36,130 nucleotides of DNA from assembly GCA_016707175.1 (NCBI GenBank), contig JADJIB010000008.1, forward strand, positions 1 to 36,130. Reading direction: 5' to 3'. The DNA comes from Candidatus Phosphoribacter hodrii (GTDB lineage: Bacteria; Actinomycetota; Actinomycetes; Actinomycetales; Dermatophilaceae). A model generated the notes under the pieces. That model made no database searches, had not been told where the DNA came from, and saw only the letters and a program-made list of their open reading frames with translations. How positions within the stretch are numbered: the stretch's first letter is position 1; each line of letters opens with the position of its first letter. The position numbers were made by a program, and so were the translations under genes. Below, in pieces: positions 24,141 to 32,150 of this stretch.

Positions 24141-26198
24141 ATGCGCGTCCCGTTCTTTCGACCTGCAGCAGCCCTCGCTGTCGGCGTGCTCGTCGTGGTC
24201 GGCTCCTTGGCGGCCTGCACCAGTGCTCCCGAGCCCCCCACACCCGAGCCCGTCGCGGCCGCCCTGGCGGCCGGCCTGACCTCGGGAGACCTGAACGCCG
24301 TCGTCTTCGACGGCGCCACGCCCGCAGCAGCCACCGACTCTGTGCGCAACGCCGTCGGCGCGCTGTCGAGCATCACCCGGACCGTGACCGTCGAGAGCGT
24401 CACCCGCGTGGCGGACGACGCCAACTCCGCCACTGCCAAACTGCGCTGGACCTGGAACCTCACCGGCGCCGACGGTGCCTGGGCCTACTCCGTCGACGCC
24501 AAGCTGGCCCGCGCCGCCGACCAGAGCTGGCACGTCGCCTGGTCACCCACGCTCGTCGAACCCAAGCTCACCGCCACCGAACGTCTCGCCCTTGAGCGTC
24601 GCCAAGCCGCTCGCGGATCGATCCTCGGCGCCAACGGCGAGGTCCTCGTCGGGCTCAAGGACGTCTATCGGGTCGGCATCGACAAGGGTCGGATCAGTGC
24701 CGACCAGGCGCAGATCTCAGCCACCGCTTTGGCGACGCTCATGGGGACCGACGCCACGGCATACGCGAAGACCGTGGCCGCCTCGGGACCGGCGCAGTTC
24801 GTGCCCGCCATCACCCTGCGTATCGACGACCCGCGGATTGCGGGCAAAACCGCGGCGGTCCAAGCGATCCCGGGCGGCGCGGCGATGCCTGGCCAGGCGA
24901 TGCTCGCGCCAACGGCGACCTTCGCACGGGCGCTGCTGGGGACCGTCGGGCCCGCGACGGCCGAGTTGGTCAGCAAGTCCGGCGGGCGCATCGTCGCCGG
25001 CGACACCTCGGGCCTGTCCGGGCTGCAGTTGCGCTACGACCTGCCGCTGTCGGGCCAACCGGGCGTGGTCGTCCTCGCCAAGGGGACTGACAGCGGCGGA
25101 GCGGCCAGCTCGCGGACCTTGTTCACGAAGGCTCCCGTCCCCGGTGTCTCGCTGACGACCACCCTCGACCGCACGGCTCAGGACGCGGCCGAACAGGTGC
25201 TCACCGGCGCACCCGGGGTGGCCAGCCTGGTCGCCATCCGGCCCTCGACCGGCGAGATCGTCGCCGTCGCGAACTCACCGGCCACCAATGGGCAGGCCGT
25301 CGCCACGACGGGCCAGGCCGCGCCCGGATCGACCTTCAAGATCGTCACGTCCCTCGCCCTGCTGCGCGCCGGCCTGACGCCTGAGTCGCCGATGTCCTGC
25401 ACCGACACGGTGACCGTCGACGGGCGGGTCTTCAAGAACTACGACGCCTATCCCGCCTCGAAACTCGGGTCGCTGCCGTTGCGGCTGGCGCTGGCCAACT
25501 CGTGCAACACCGCCTTCATCTCGCAGCGAGGGACCGTCTCGCAGGACGACCTCGCCGACGCGGCAGCCGCCTTGGGGATTGGGGTCGCCTATGACACCGG
25601 ATACAGCGGCTTCGTCGGATCGATCCCCCGCGACGCGACGCAGACCGAGCATGGCGCCTCGATGATCGGTCAGGGCCGCGTCACCGCCTCGGCCCTGACG
25701 ATGGCGATCGTCATGGCAACCATCGTCCACGGCTCGACGCTGTTGCCTCGATTGGTCGACCGGCCGGCTGCGACCTCGCCCGCGCCGGGCGGCGATGCCG
25801 ACCAGTCGGGTTCCGCGACGGAGGGGGCCACGGCGACCGCTGCGGCGACCGCTGCAGCGACTGCTGCAGCGACGGATAGTCCCGCACCGAAGATCAGTCC
25901 TGCGCCGACCGCACCCCCTGCCCCGGCCAAGCCCCTCACGCCCGAGGAAGCCCAAGCGCTCCAAGGCATGCTGCGCGGCGTGGTCGCCGAGGGCAGCGCC
26001 AAGGCACTCGCCGGCATTGCCGAGGGGGCCAAGACGGGGACCGCCGAGTTCGATGCCGCCGGGGTCACCAAGGCGCACGCCTGGATGATCGCCTTCCGCG
26101 GTGACCTCGCGGTTGCCGTCTATGTGGCGGACGGCGTCTCCGGCTCCCAAACCGCCGGACCGCTGGTGAGCGCCTTCCTCCAGGCGTATGCCGGGTAA
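24141..26198 (+). CDS. Penicillin-binding lipoprotein with MecA-N/NTF2-like, dimerisation and transpeptidase domains (class B PBP)
   Basis: 685 aa. Signal peptide with lipobox LAAC (Cys26), so anchored on the outer face of the membrane. An NTF2-like MecA-N domain occupies about 30-145 and a PBP dimer region about 155-325. The transpeptidase domain has STFK (Ser397), SCN (454-456) and KTG (631-633). It cross-links peptidoglycan and belongs to the same class as mycobacterial PBP-lipo and PBP2a-like proteins. Odd point: about 50 residues of Ala/Thr/Pro low complexity (roughly 545-598) sit between SxN and KTG, with GC-rich repeats at DNA level. ATG 24141 is preferred over 24132 because of spacing from GAGAGG. 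Confidence 0.9.
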   Translation: MRVPFFRPAAALAVGVLVVVGSLAACTSAPEPPTPEPVAAALAAGLTSGDLNAVVFDGATPAAATDSVRNAVGALSSITRTVTVESVTRVADDANSATAKLRWTWNLTGADGAWAYSVDAKLARAADQSWHVAWSPTLVEPKLTATERLALERRQAARGSILGANGEVLVGLKDVYRVGIDKGRISADQAQISATALATLMGTDATAYAKTVAASGPAQFVPAITLRIDDPRIAGKTAAVQAIPGGAAMPGQAMLAPTATFARALLGTVGPATAELVSKSGGRIVAGDTSGLSGLQLRYDLPLSGQPGVVVLAKGTDSGGAASSRTLFTKAPVPGVSLTTTLDRTAQDAAEQVLTGAPGVASLVAIRPSTGEIVAVANSPATNGQAVATTGQAAPGSTFKIVTSLALLRAGLTPESPMSCTDTVTVDGRVFKNYDAYPASKLGSLPLRLALANSCNTAFISQRGTVSQDDLADAAAALGIGVAYDTGYSGFVGSIPRDATQTEHGASMIGQGRVTASALTMAIVMATIVHGSTLLPRLVDRPAATSPAPGGDADQSGSATEGATATAAATAAATAAATDSPAPKISPAPTAPPAPAKPLTPEEAQALQGMLRGVVAEGSAKALAGIAEGAKTGTAEFDAAGVTKAHAWMIAFRGDLAVAVYVADGVSGSQTAGPLVSAFLQAYAG

Positions 26199-26221
26199 CT
26201 CACCCCCCAGCCGCCCCTCCC

Positions 26222-26293
26222 CGCCAGACCCGCCAGACCCGCTTGACCCGCTTGATCCGCTTGATCCGCTTGATCCGCTTGATCCGCCAGCAT
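26222..26293 (+). repeat. 9-bp minisatellite
   Basis: Eight head-to-tail 9-bp units just after the PBP stop: two CGCCAGACC, one CGCTTGACC, four CGCTTGATC, one CGCCAGCAT. Being a multiple of three it stays open in several frames, but no start or ribosome site makes it a gene. It is typical of slipped-strand variation. Confidence 0.85.
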
Positions 26294-26395
26294 CTCCCCG
26301 CCAGATCCGCTTGCCCACGCCTGGTCCGAGCCCGCCGCACCTCCCCGCCCCCTGCCAGATCCGCCATTCACGCCTGGCTCGAGCCCGGCCCCACC

Positions 26396-26465
26396 GCTTG
26401 TATGAGGCTAGCGACGCTTGTATGCCGGTAGAGCCTCATACAAGCGTCACTAACCTGATACAAGC
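26396..26465. repeat. Large imperfect inverted repeat (29-nt arms)
   Basis: The left arm 26396-26424 and right arm 26437-26465 match at 26 of 29 positions with a 12-nt loop. Each arm itself holds GCTTGTAT twice, so the element has four copies of an 8-bp half-site. An alternative 15-bp perfect pairing exists (26395-26409 with 26432-26446). It is AT-richer than its surroundings. It could be a terminator for the PBP gene, a protein-binding cruciform or a member of a dispersed hairpin family. Confidence 0.75.
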
Positions 26466-26496
26466 CGCGGGGGCATCACCGGCCACCCAGAAATCC

Positions 26497-26704
26497 CCGG
26501 CGAGTGTGACGAAATCGGGACCACCCGGCATACCCCTCGCCCAGATCACCGGCGAGTGTCAGGAACTTGGGACACCCAGCGCCCCGCGACCCCCAGATCA
26601 CCGGCGAGTGTGACGAAATCGGGACCACCCGGCATACCCCTCGCCCACAACACCGGCGAGTGTGAGGGGATCGGGGGAGCGAGTCGGATCTTGGGGGCAA
26701 ACCC
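26497..26704 (+). repeat. 52-bp tandem repeat, four units
   Basis: Units start at 26497, 26549, 26601 and 26653, exactly 52 bp apart, each opening with CCGGCGAGTGT. Units 1 and 3 are nearly identical and contain the CGGCATAC octamer. Unit 2 diverges in its second half and unit 4 breaks off after about 20-30 bases. No reading frame across it looks like a real protein, and there are no variable spacers as in CRISPR. Direction and function are unknown. Confidence 0.8.
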
Positions 26705-26799
26705 GAGGTTGCGTTCCTGCGGCGTTTGGAGTCGGATGGACCCAGCAGGAAACCGCGGCCCCGCCGCAGGCGAGCGGCCGCTCGAGAAGGAGGCAAATG

Positions 26800-27216
26800 A
26801 TGTCCGACACGCAGCAGGCCGAGGTGGTCGACGAAGGATCGATCGCGCCCGACACCATCGAGGTGAGTGCGCTGTTGTCCCACGACCTGAACCACGTGTG
26901 GCACGTGCTGAGCACCAACGATGGCGTGGCAGCGGTCCTCGGAGACGGCGCCACCCTGGGCAACAAGGGTGAGCACTGGCGAGCGACCGACGGCACGCAT
27001 GGTGTCTGGCGCAGCTACCACCCCTTGGAGCAGGTGCGGCTGTCCTGGCACGCCTCCGAGGACGGCCCGCGTTCGCTCGTCGACCTGCACCTGGCGCCCC
27101 AGGGCGAGCAGACCTACGTGTCGATTCGCCACGAGCACGTCGAGGGCGACCTCGACTCGCTCAAGGCCCGCTGGGCAGCGGCGCTGAGCCGGCTGGAAGC
27201 CGCCGCGGCAGGCTAA
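26800..27216 (+). CDS. SRPBCC (START/AHSA1-like) domain protein
   Basis: 138 aa. VSALLSHDLNHVWHVLSTND, GVWRSYHPLEQVRLSWHAS and a long C-terminal helix (LDSLKARWAAALSRLEAAA) match the small-ligand-binding helix-grip fold of the AHSA1/polyketide-cyclase group. The ligand is unknown. GAAGGAGG precedes two consecutive ATG codons (26797 and 26800), and spacing favours the second. It stands alone between a repeat-rich spacer and a hairpin. Confidence 0.8.
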   Translation: MSDTQQAEVVDEGSIAPDTIEVSALLSHDLNHVWHVLSTNDGVAAVLGDGATLGNKGEHWRATDGTHGVWRSYHPLEQVRLSWHASEDGPRSLVDLHLAPQGEQTYVSIRHEHVEGDLDSLKARWAAALSRLEAAAAG

Positions 27217-27227
27217 GCAGTCCCGGC

Positions 27228-27272
27228 GCGATGCGTCGCGGGGCCGGGTCAACGGGCCACGCGACGCGTCGC
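27228..27272 (+). terminator. Possible terminator after the SRPBCC gene
   Basis: GCGATGCGTCGCG (27228-27240) and CGCGACGCGTCGC (27260-27272) pair at 12 of 13 positions, 12 bp after the stop codon. No T-run follows, as is common in high-GC actinobacteria. Confidence 0.5.
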
Positions 27273-27331
27273 GACCGTGTGTCGAGAGCGTTTCCCGTGA
27301 CGCTGAGGCGCAATCGCGGCACACTCGCCTG

Positions 27332-29164
27332 GTGACCGCCGCACCAGCCTCGCCTGAGCCATCGCTCCAGGAACCGCCGCCCCACGCGGGGCTCCAACGG
27401 TGGCTTCCGATCCTCACCTGGCTGCCGACCTACGAGCGCCGCTGGATCAAGGACGACCTCCTGGCGGGGTTGGGGCTCACCGCCCTCCTCGTGCCGCAAG
27501 GCATGGCCTACGCGCAGCTCGCGGGCCTGCCGCCGATCACCGGCCTCTACACGTCGATCATGTGCCTCGTTGCGTATGCCGTGTTCGGCCCCTCCCGCGT
27601 CCTCGTCCTCGGCCCGGACTCCTCCCTCGGCCCGATGATTGCCGCGTCGATCCTCCCCCTGGTCGCGGCCAACGGTGACCCCATGCGGGCCGTCGTCCTC
27701 GCCTCGGCCCAGTCGGTCCTCGTCGGCATCTTCATGATCGCGGCCGGTGCCGCCAAGCTCGGGTTCGTCGCGGACCTGCTGTCCAAACCGACGATGGTCG
27801 GCTACATGAACGGGCTCGCGCTCACGATCCTCGTCGGCCAGGTCCGCAAGTTGTGCGGCTTCTCCATCTCGGCCGACGGGTTGATCGGGGAGATCGTCGC
27901 GACGGTCGGGAAGATCCTCGCTGGGGCGACCAACCTCTGGGCGCTTGGCATCGGCGTCGTGGCCTGGTCATCATGAGGGTCCTCGCAGAAGACCCTGCCG
28001 CAGGTGCCGGCCGTCCTCGTGGCCGTCATCGTCGGCATCGGCGCCTCGACCTACCTCGACCTGCCCGGCAAGGGGGTGAAGGTCGTCGGTGACCTGCCGC
28101 AGGGCTTCCCACCCTTCACCCTGCCCCTGGTCTCGGTCGGGGACATCGGCCTGCTCGTCGTTGGCGCCCTCGGCATCACGCTGGTGGCCCTTGCTGACAC
28201 GATCTCGACGGCCTCGGCATACGCCCGACGGACCAAGCAACCCGTGGACGGCAACCAGGAGATGGTGGGGATCGGCGCCGCAAACGTCCTCGCGGGGCTC
28301 TTCCAGGGGTTCGCCGTGAGCACGAGCGGCTCGCGGACGGCTGTCGCCTTCAAGGCCGGTGCCCGCAGCCAGATCACCGGCGTCGTCGGCGCTCTCGCGA
28401 TCCTGCTGCTCCTGGTGGTCGCCCCCAACCTGCTCTCGAACCTGCCACAACCCGTCCTGGGAGCCATTGTCATCCTCGCCGCCTTCTCGCTGGCCGAGGT
28501 CCCCGCTGCCCGCAAACTCTGGTCACAGCGGCGAACGGAGTTCTGGCTGTCGATCGCCGCGACCCTGGCCGTGGCCGTCATGGGCGTCCTCCCCGGCATC
28601 GGGGTCGCCGTCGGGCTGTCGATCCTCAACGTGTTCCGCCGGGCCTGGTGGCCGTATCAGGCGGTGCTCGGCCGGGAGAAGGGCCACCCGGGCTACCACG
28701 ACATGACGCATCGGCCGCGGCTCACGTCGATGCCGGGGCTCATCATCTTCCGCTTCGACGCACCGCTGTTCTTCGCCAACGCCCGGACCTTCGGGGAGCA
28801 GATCACCCGACTGGCCGCGACCGAACCGGCACCCAAATGGATCCTCGTCGCAGCCGAGCCGATCTCCGACATCGACACAACGGCCGCCGACATGCTCGCC
28901 AGCCTGGTTGCCGATCTGGACGAGCGCGGGACGAAACTGGCCTTCGCCGAGCTCAAGAGCGTGGTCAGGGGCAAGCTTGAGGCCTACGCGCTCGACGGGG
29001 TCACCGACAACGTTCTCTACTTCCCCACCCTCAACGCGGCGGGGAAGGCCTATCGGGCGCAGTTCGGGACCGACTGGGGCGACACTGACTTCCCGGCCGT
29101 CTGGCCGCCGCCTCCCGGTTCCGTACCTGCCACATCGGCCTCGCCCACGGATCCCGACGAGTGA
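27332..29164 (+). pseudogene. SulP-family anion transporter with STAS domain, interrupted by in-frame TGA
   Basis: The membrane part begins with LPTYERRWIKDDLLAGLGLTALLVPQGMAYAQLAGLPP (in parts: YERRWIKDDLLAG, VPQGMAYAQLAGLPP), the SulP signature. Multiple helices follow, then a C-terminal STAS domain (about bases 28720-29060). SulP proteins move sulfate, bicarbonate or other anions. A TGA at 27974-27976 cuts the frame after about 214 aa. Both halves are in the same frame, and the 30 bases around the TGA make hydrophobic SulP-like sequence (GLVIMRVLA) in a third frame, which indicates two compensating one-base indels rather than a simple nonsense change. The joined product would be about 610 aa. 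GTG at 27332 is the start. Confidence 0.85.
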
Positions 29165-29174
29165 AGGACTCACC

Positions 29175-29870
29175 ATGGCCCACCTGATCGCCGTCAACGT
29201 CGGCACCCCGCGACCCGACGGGGACAGCGAAGGGCCGCCGACCGGCATACACAAGTCGCCCGTCGAGGGACCGGTGGAGTTGCGTGACCCCGGGGACAAG
29301 CGGACGGGGCTCGGCAGCGGGGTCGCCGGCGACTTCCTCGGGGACCGGCGCCACCACGGCGGCACCGACCAGGCGGTGTATGCCGTCGCGCACGACGAGC
29401 TCGCGCACTGGGCTGCCGAGGTGGGTCGGGACCTCCCGCCCGGAGCGTTCGGCGAGAACCTCACCATCACCGGCCTCGATGTCGACGGTGCCCTCGTCGG
29501 GGAGATCTGGGCGATCGGTGACGTCGTCCGCCTGCAGGTGACCGGGCCGCGCATCCCGTGCGCGACCTTCGCCAGGGCCATGGCGGAGGAACGCTGGGTC
29601 AAGCGCTTCACGGTGCGCGGCCGCACCGGCGCCTATCTGCGCGTCCTCACTCCGGGCTTGGTGCAGGCCGGCGACGCGGTCGTCGTCGAAAGCCGACCTG
29701 ACCACGAGATCACCGTGCCGCTGATGTTCCGGGCGCTGACGACCGAGCGGCACCTCTTGCCGCGGCTCGCCGAGATTGGTCCCGACCTGAGCGAGGAGGG
29801 GCCGCCTGGAGCTTGCGGCCTACCGCGAGGGGACCACCGACGGCCAGATGCCGTAGCGCATCGGGTGTGA
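29175..29870 (+). CDS. MOSC-domain protein (YiiM-like), C-terminal frameshift
   Basis: 231 aa as read. GIHKSPVEGPVELR, VAGDFLGDRRHHGGTDQAVYA, GAFGENLTITGLD and VTGPRIPCATFA are the MOSC motifs, with the conserved cysteine in IPCATF. The MOSC beta-barrel handles sulfur or molybdenum-cofactor chemistry; the YiiM subgroup acts in N-hydroxylated base or metal-related detoxification. The last ~30 residues are unnatural. Dropping one G from the run at 29799-29802 gives EEGRLELAAYREGTTDGQMP and a TAG at 29854-29856, probably the true end. It starts 10 bp after the SulP gene and may be co-transcribed with it. Confidence 0.85.
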   Translation: MAHLIAVNVGTPRPDGDSEGPPTGIHKSPVEGPVELRDPGDKRTGLGSGVAGDFLGDRRHHGGTDQAVYAVAHDELAHWAAEVGRDLPPGAFGENLTITGLDVDGALVGEIWAIGDVVRLQVTGPRIPCATFARAMAEERWVKRFTVRGRTGAYLRVLTPGLVQAGDAVVVESRPDHEITVPLMFRALTTERHLLPRLAEIGPDLSEEGPPGACGLPRGDHRRPDAVAHRV

Positions 29871-29958
29871 CCCACGACATACCCGGTTCCTGTCACCTTT
29901 GCGCGGTCCGCACCGTCCATGCGGCGTTCGACCCTCTGACCTAAGGAAACGACGCACC

Positions 29959-30045
29959 ATGAAGCTCAACGTCGGCACCACCGACCGGAAGATCCGCATT
30001 GCCATCGCCATCGTCGCCGCGATCCTCGCCTCCCGCTCACCGCGG
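29959..30045 (+). pseudogene. 5' fragment of a DUF2892 (YgaP-type membrane) gene
   Basis: AAGGAAAC precedes ATG 29959, which opens MKLNVGTTDRKIRIAIAIVA, the characteristic start of DUF2892 small membrane proteins (usually about 60-70 aa). Similarity stops after about 25 residues and the frame runs through a 13-residue linker into the sigma-factor start at 30073. The rest of the DUF2892 gene is missing, so this looks like a deletion junction, or a gene broken by sequence error. Confidence 0.6.
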
Positions 30046-30072
30046 GGGGACCGGACGGCATACCGTTGTCGC

Positions 30073-30882
30073 ATGGGGATCACGCACGAGGAGATCACGG
30101 CCGCCGTCCCTGGCCTGTTGCGCTACGCGCGCGTCCTGACCCGGGATGCCGCGACGGCCGAGGACCTCGTGCAGGACACCGTGGTGCGCGCCCTGGAGCG
30201 CGCGGCCGACTTCCGTGGTGACTCCTCCGCCGCAACCTGGCTGCACCGGATCCTGCACCACCGGTTCGTCGACGTCGTCCGGGCCTCGCGCCCGACCCCG
30301 TCGATGCCGAAGAACTCCGCCGAACGCGTCGAGGCCGACTGGCGCGACGATTCCTACACCGTCGACGCCGAGACCGTTCTCCTGCGGGCTGAGACCGCCG
30401 AGGAACTGCGCGACGCGATCATCCACCTTCCGGCGGCCTACCGCTCGGCCGTCGTCCTGCACGACGTCCAGGGCCTGACCTCGGCGGCGGTCGCCGACAT
30501 CCAGGACGTCAGCCTGGCCGCCGCCAAACAACGGATCAGCCGGGCTCGGGCGATGCTCGTCACCCACCTCGCACGCGGCACCGAACGGAGGGCAGCCTTG
30601 GGCGGAATTCCCTTGCGCTGCTGGGACGCTCGCTCACGGGTGAGTGACTACCTCGACGGCGACCTCGACTCGGCCACGCGCGTCGCACTCGAAACGCACC
30701 TCGGCTCAGCCCCACGTGCCCCGCCCTGTATGCCGGTCTCGTCGGCGTGCGCGCCGCACTCGGTGCCCTGCGCGACCCCGACACGGTCGTCCCCCCGGCC
30801 CTCGCCGCACGGCTGCGGGCGGCCGAACAGGCCAGCGTCGCAAAGGATGTCGCAAAGGATTCCGGGCCAAGCCCGGCGGTGA
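30073..30882 (+). CDS. ECF-type RNA polymerase sigma factor with fused or run-on zinc-finger anti-sigma segment
   Basis: Sigma region 2 is LLRYARVLTRDAATAEDLVQDTVVRALERA with a following WLHRILHHRFVDVVR; region 4 is AAYRSAVVLHDVQGLTSAAVADIQDVSLAAAKQRISRAR (both given as known motifs in parts). After residue about 175 the frame continues into GIPLRCWDARSRVSDYLDGDLDSATRVALETHLG, a zf-HC2 anti-sigma-like region. The HxxxCxxC motif is then broken: one base shift near 30710 is needed to reach PTCPALYAGLVGVRAALGAL. So sigma and anti-sigma regions appear in one frame, and the anti-sigma part is frameshifted. Start ATG 30073 lies just after an octamer. Longest motif pieces: LVQDTVVRALERA; AAAKQRISRAR. 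Confidence 0.75.
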   Translation: MGITHEEITAAVPGLLRYARVLTRDAATAEDLVQDTVVRALERAADFRGDSSAATWLHRILHHRFVDVVRASRPTPSMPKNSAERVEADWRDDSYTVDAETVLLRAETAEELRDAIIHLPAAYRSAVVLHDVQGLTSAAVADIQDVSLAAAKQRISRARAMLVTHLARGTERRAALGGIPLRCWDARSRVSDYLDGDLDSATRVALETHLGSAPRAPPCMPVSSACAPHSVPCATPTRSSPRPSPHGCGRPNRPASQRMSQRIPGQARR

Positions 30883-30883
30883 C

Positions 30884-32150
30884 ATGGGCGAGTTCCGCTC
30901 GACGGCCTGATGCTCGGCGTCGCCACCGCGGCCACCCAGATTGAGGGTGGCTGCGACACGACGAACTGGGCCGACTGGGCGTTGACCCCGGGCACATCGC
31001 TGATGGATCCTCGCCCGTCCGGGCCACCGGGCACTGGGATCGGTGGCGCGAGGACACCGATCTGATGGCCTCACTCGGCATCCAGACCTACCGTTTCGGG
31101 GTCGAGTGGGCTCGGCTGGAGCCCCAGCCGGGCGTCTTCTCCGACGAGGCCTTCAGCCACTATCGCGACGAGCTGACTGCCTTGCGGGACAAGGGAATCC
31201 GGCCTCTGCTCACGTTGCATCACTTCAACAACCCCCGGTGGTTCGAGGCGTTGGGAGCCTTCGAGCGAGCCGACAACGTGGCGCACTTCCTGCGCTTCGT
31301 CGAGCGGGTCGTCACCGAGCTCGGCGACCTCGTCGAGGACTGGTGCACGATCAACGAACCCAACGTCTATGCGACGTTCGGCTACCTCCTCGGGCGGTTC
31401 CCCCCGGGCGTCGGTCGCTGCCGCGAGCCGTGCGGGTGATGACCAACCCGCGCACGCCCACATCACGGCATACGAGCTCATCCACGCGTTGCGCGCGGGT
31501 CAGCCGACGCGCGTCACTTTCGCGGTCCATCTGCGCGTCTTCGACCCAGCTAACCCGGCCAACCCCGCGCACCGCGCCCTCGCGCGGGCCCAGGAATACC
31601 TCTTCCAGACGGCCCTCACCGAGGCGATGTGCACGGGCCGATTCGGTATGCCGCTGCGCCGCCCGCGGGGATCCACGAGGGGCGCTACTACGACGCGCTC
31701 GGGATCAACTACTACTCCGCGCTCCTGGGTGAGCACGATCGGCGACGGGACTCGGCCGGGGCGCAGCTCAATGACCTGGGGTGGGAGATCTACCCCGAGG
31801 GGCTGGCGCGCGTGGCGCGGTGGGCCTATGACCGGTGGCCGGCCCCGATCTGGGTCACCGAGAACGGCACCTGCGACGCCACCGACCGCTTCCGTGCCCA
31901 ATACCTGCACGATCACCTCGAGGTGATGGCCGCGGCGCGCGCGACCGGCCTGCCGTTCGAGCGCTACTACCACTGGTGCTTCGTCGACAACTGGGAGTGG
32001 GCTGAGGGCGAGGTGCCGAGGTTCGGGATCGTGGACCTGGACTACGCCACCCTGGAGCGCACAGTGAAGTCGAGCGGACGCTTCTATGCCGACGTCATCG
32101 CCGAGGGCGGCGTCACCGACGAGATCGCCGCGCGCTACCTGTCGTCGTGA
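30884..32150 (+). pseudogene. GH1-family beta-glucosidase, multiply frameshifted
   Basis: Family 1 glycoside hydrolase text is complete but spread over three frames: MGEFRS, GLMLGVATAATQIEGG, HWDRWREDTDLMASLG, the acid/base motif INEPN (about 31350), GINYYSALLG, the nucleophile motif VTENGT (about 31855), and WCFVDNWEWAEG. Such enzymes release glucose from beta-glucosides. Frame shifts are needed near 30900, 30987 (C run), 31402 (run of six C), 31440 and 31660. ATG 30884 begins one base after the stop of the sigma/anti-sigma gene. With the catalytic residues intact and the faults at homopolymers, sequencing error is as likely as decay. Confidence 0.85.

Noticed and set aside
26497..26704. CRISPR array
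   Set aside because: Units abut directly with no unique spacers and no cas genes are present; it is a tandem repeat.
27974..27976. TGA read as selenocysteine in the SulP gene
   Set aside because: SulP proteins have no selenocysteine there, no selenocysteine-insertion structure is evident, and the flanking shifted frame explains it as indels.
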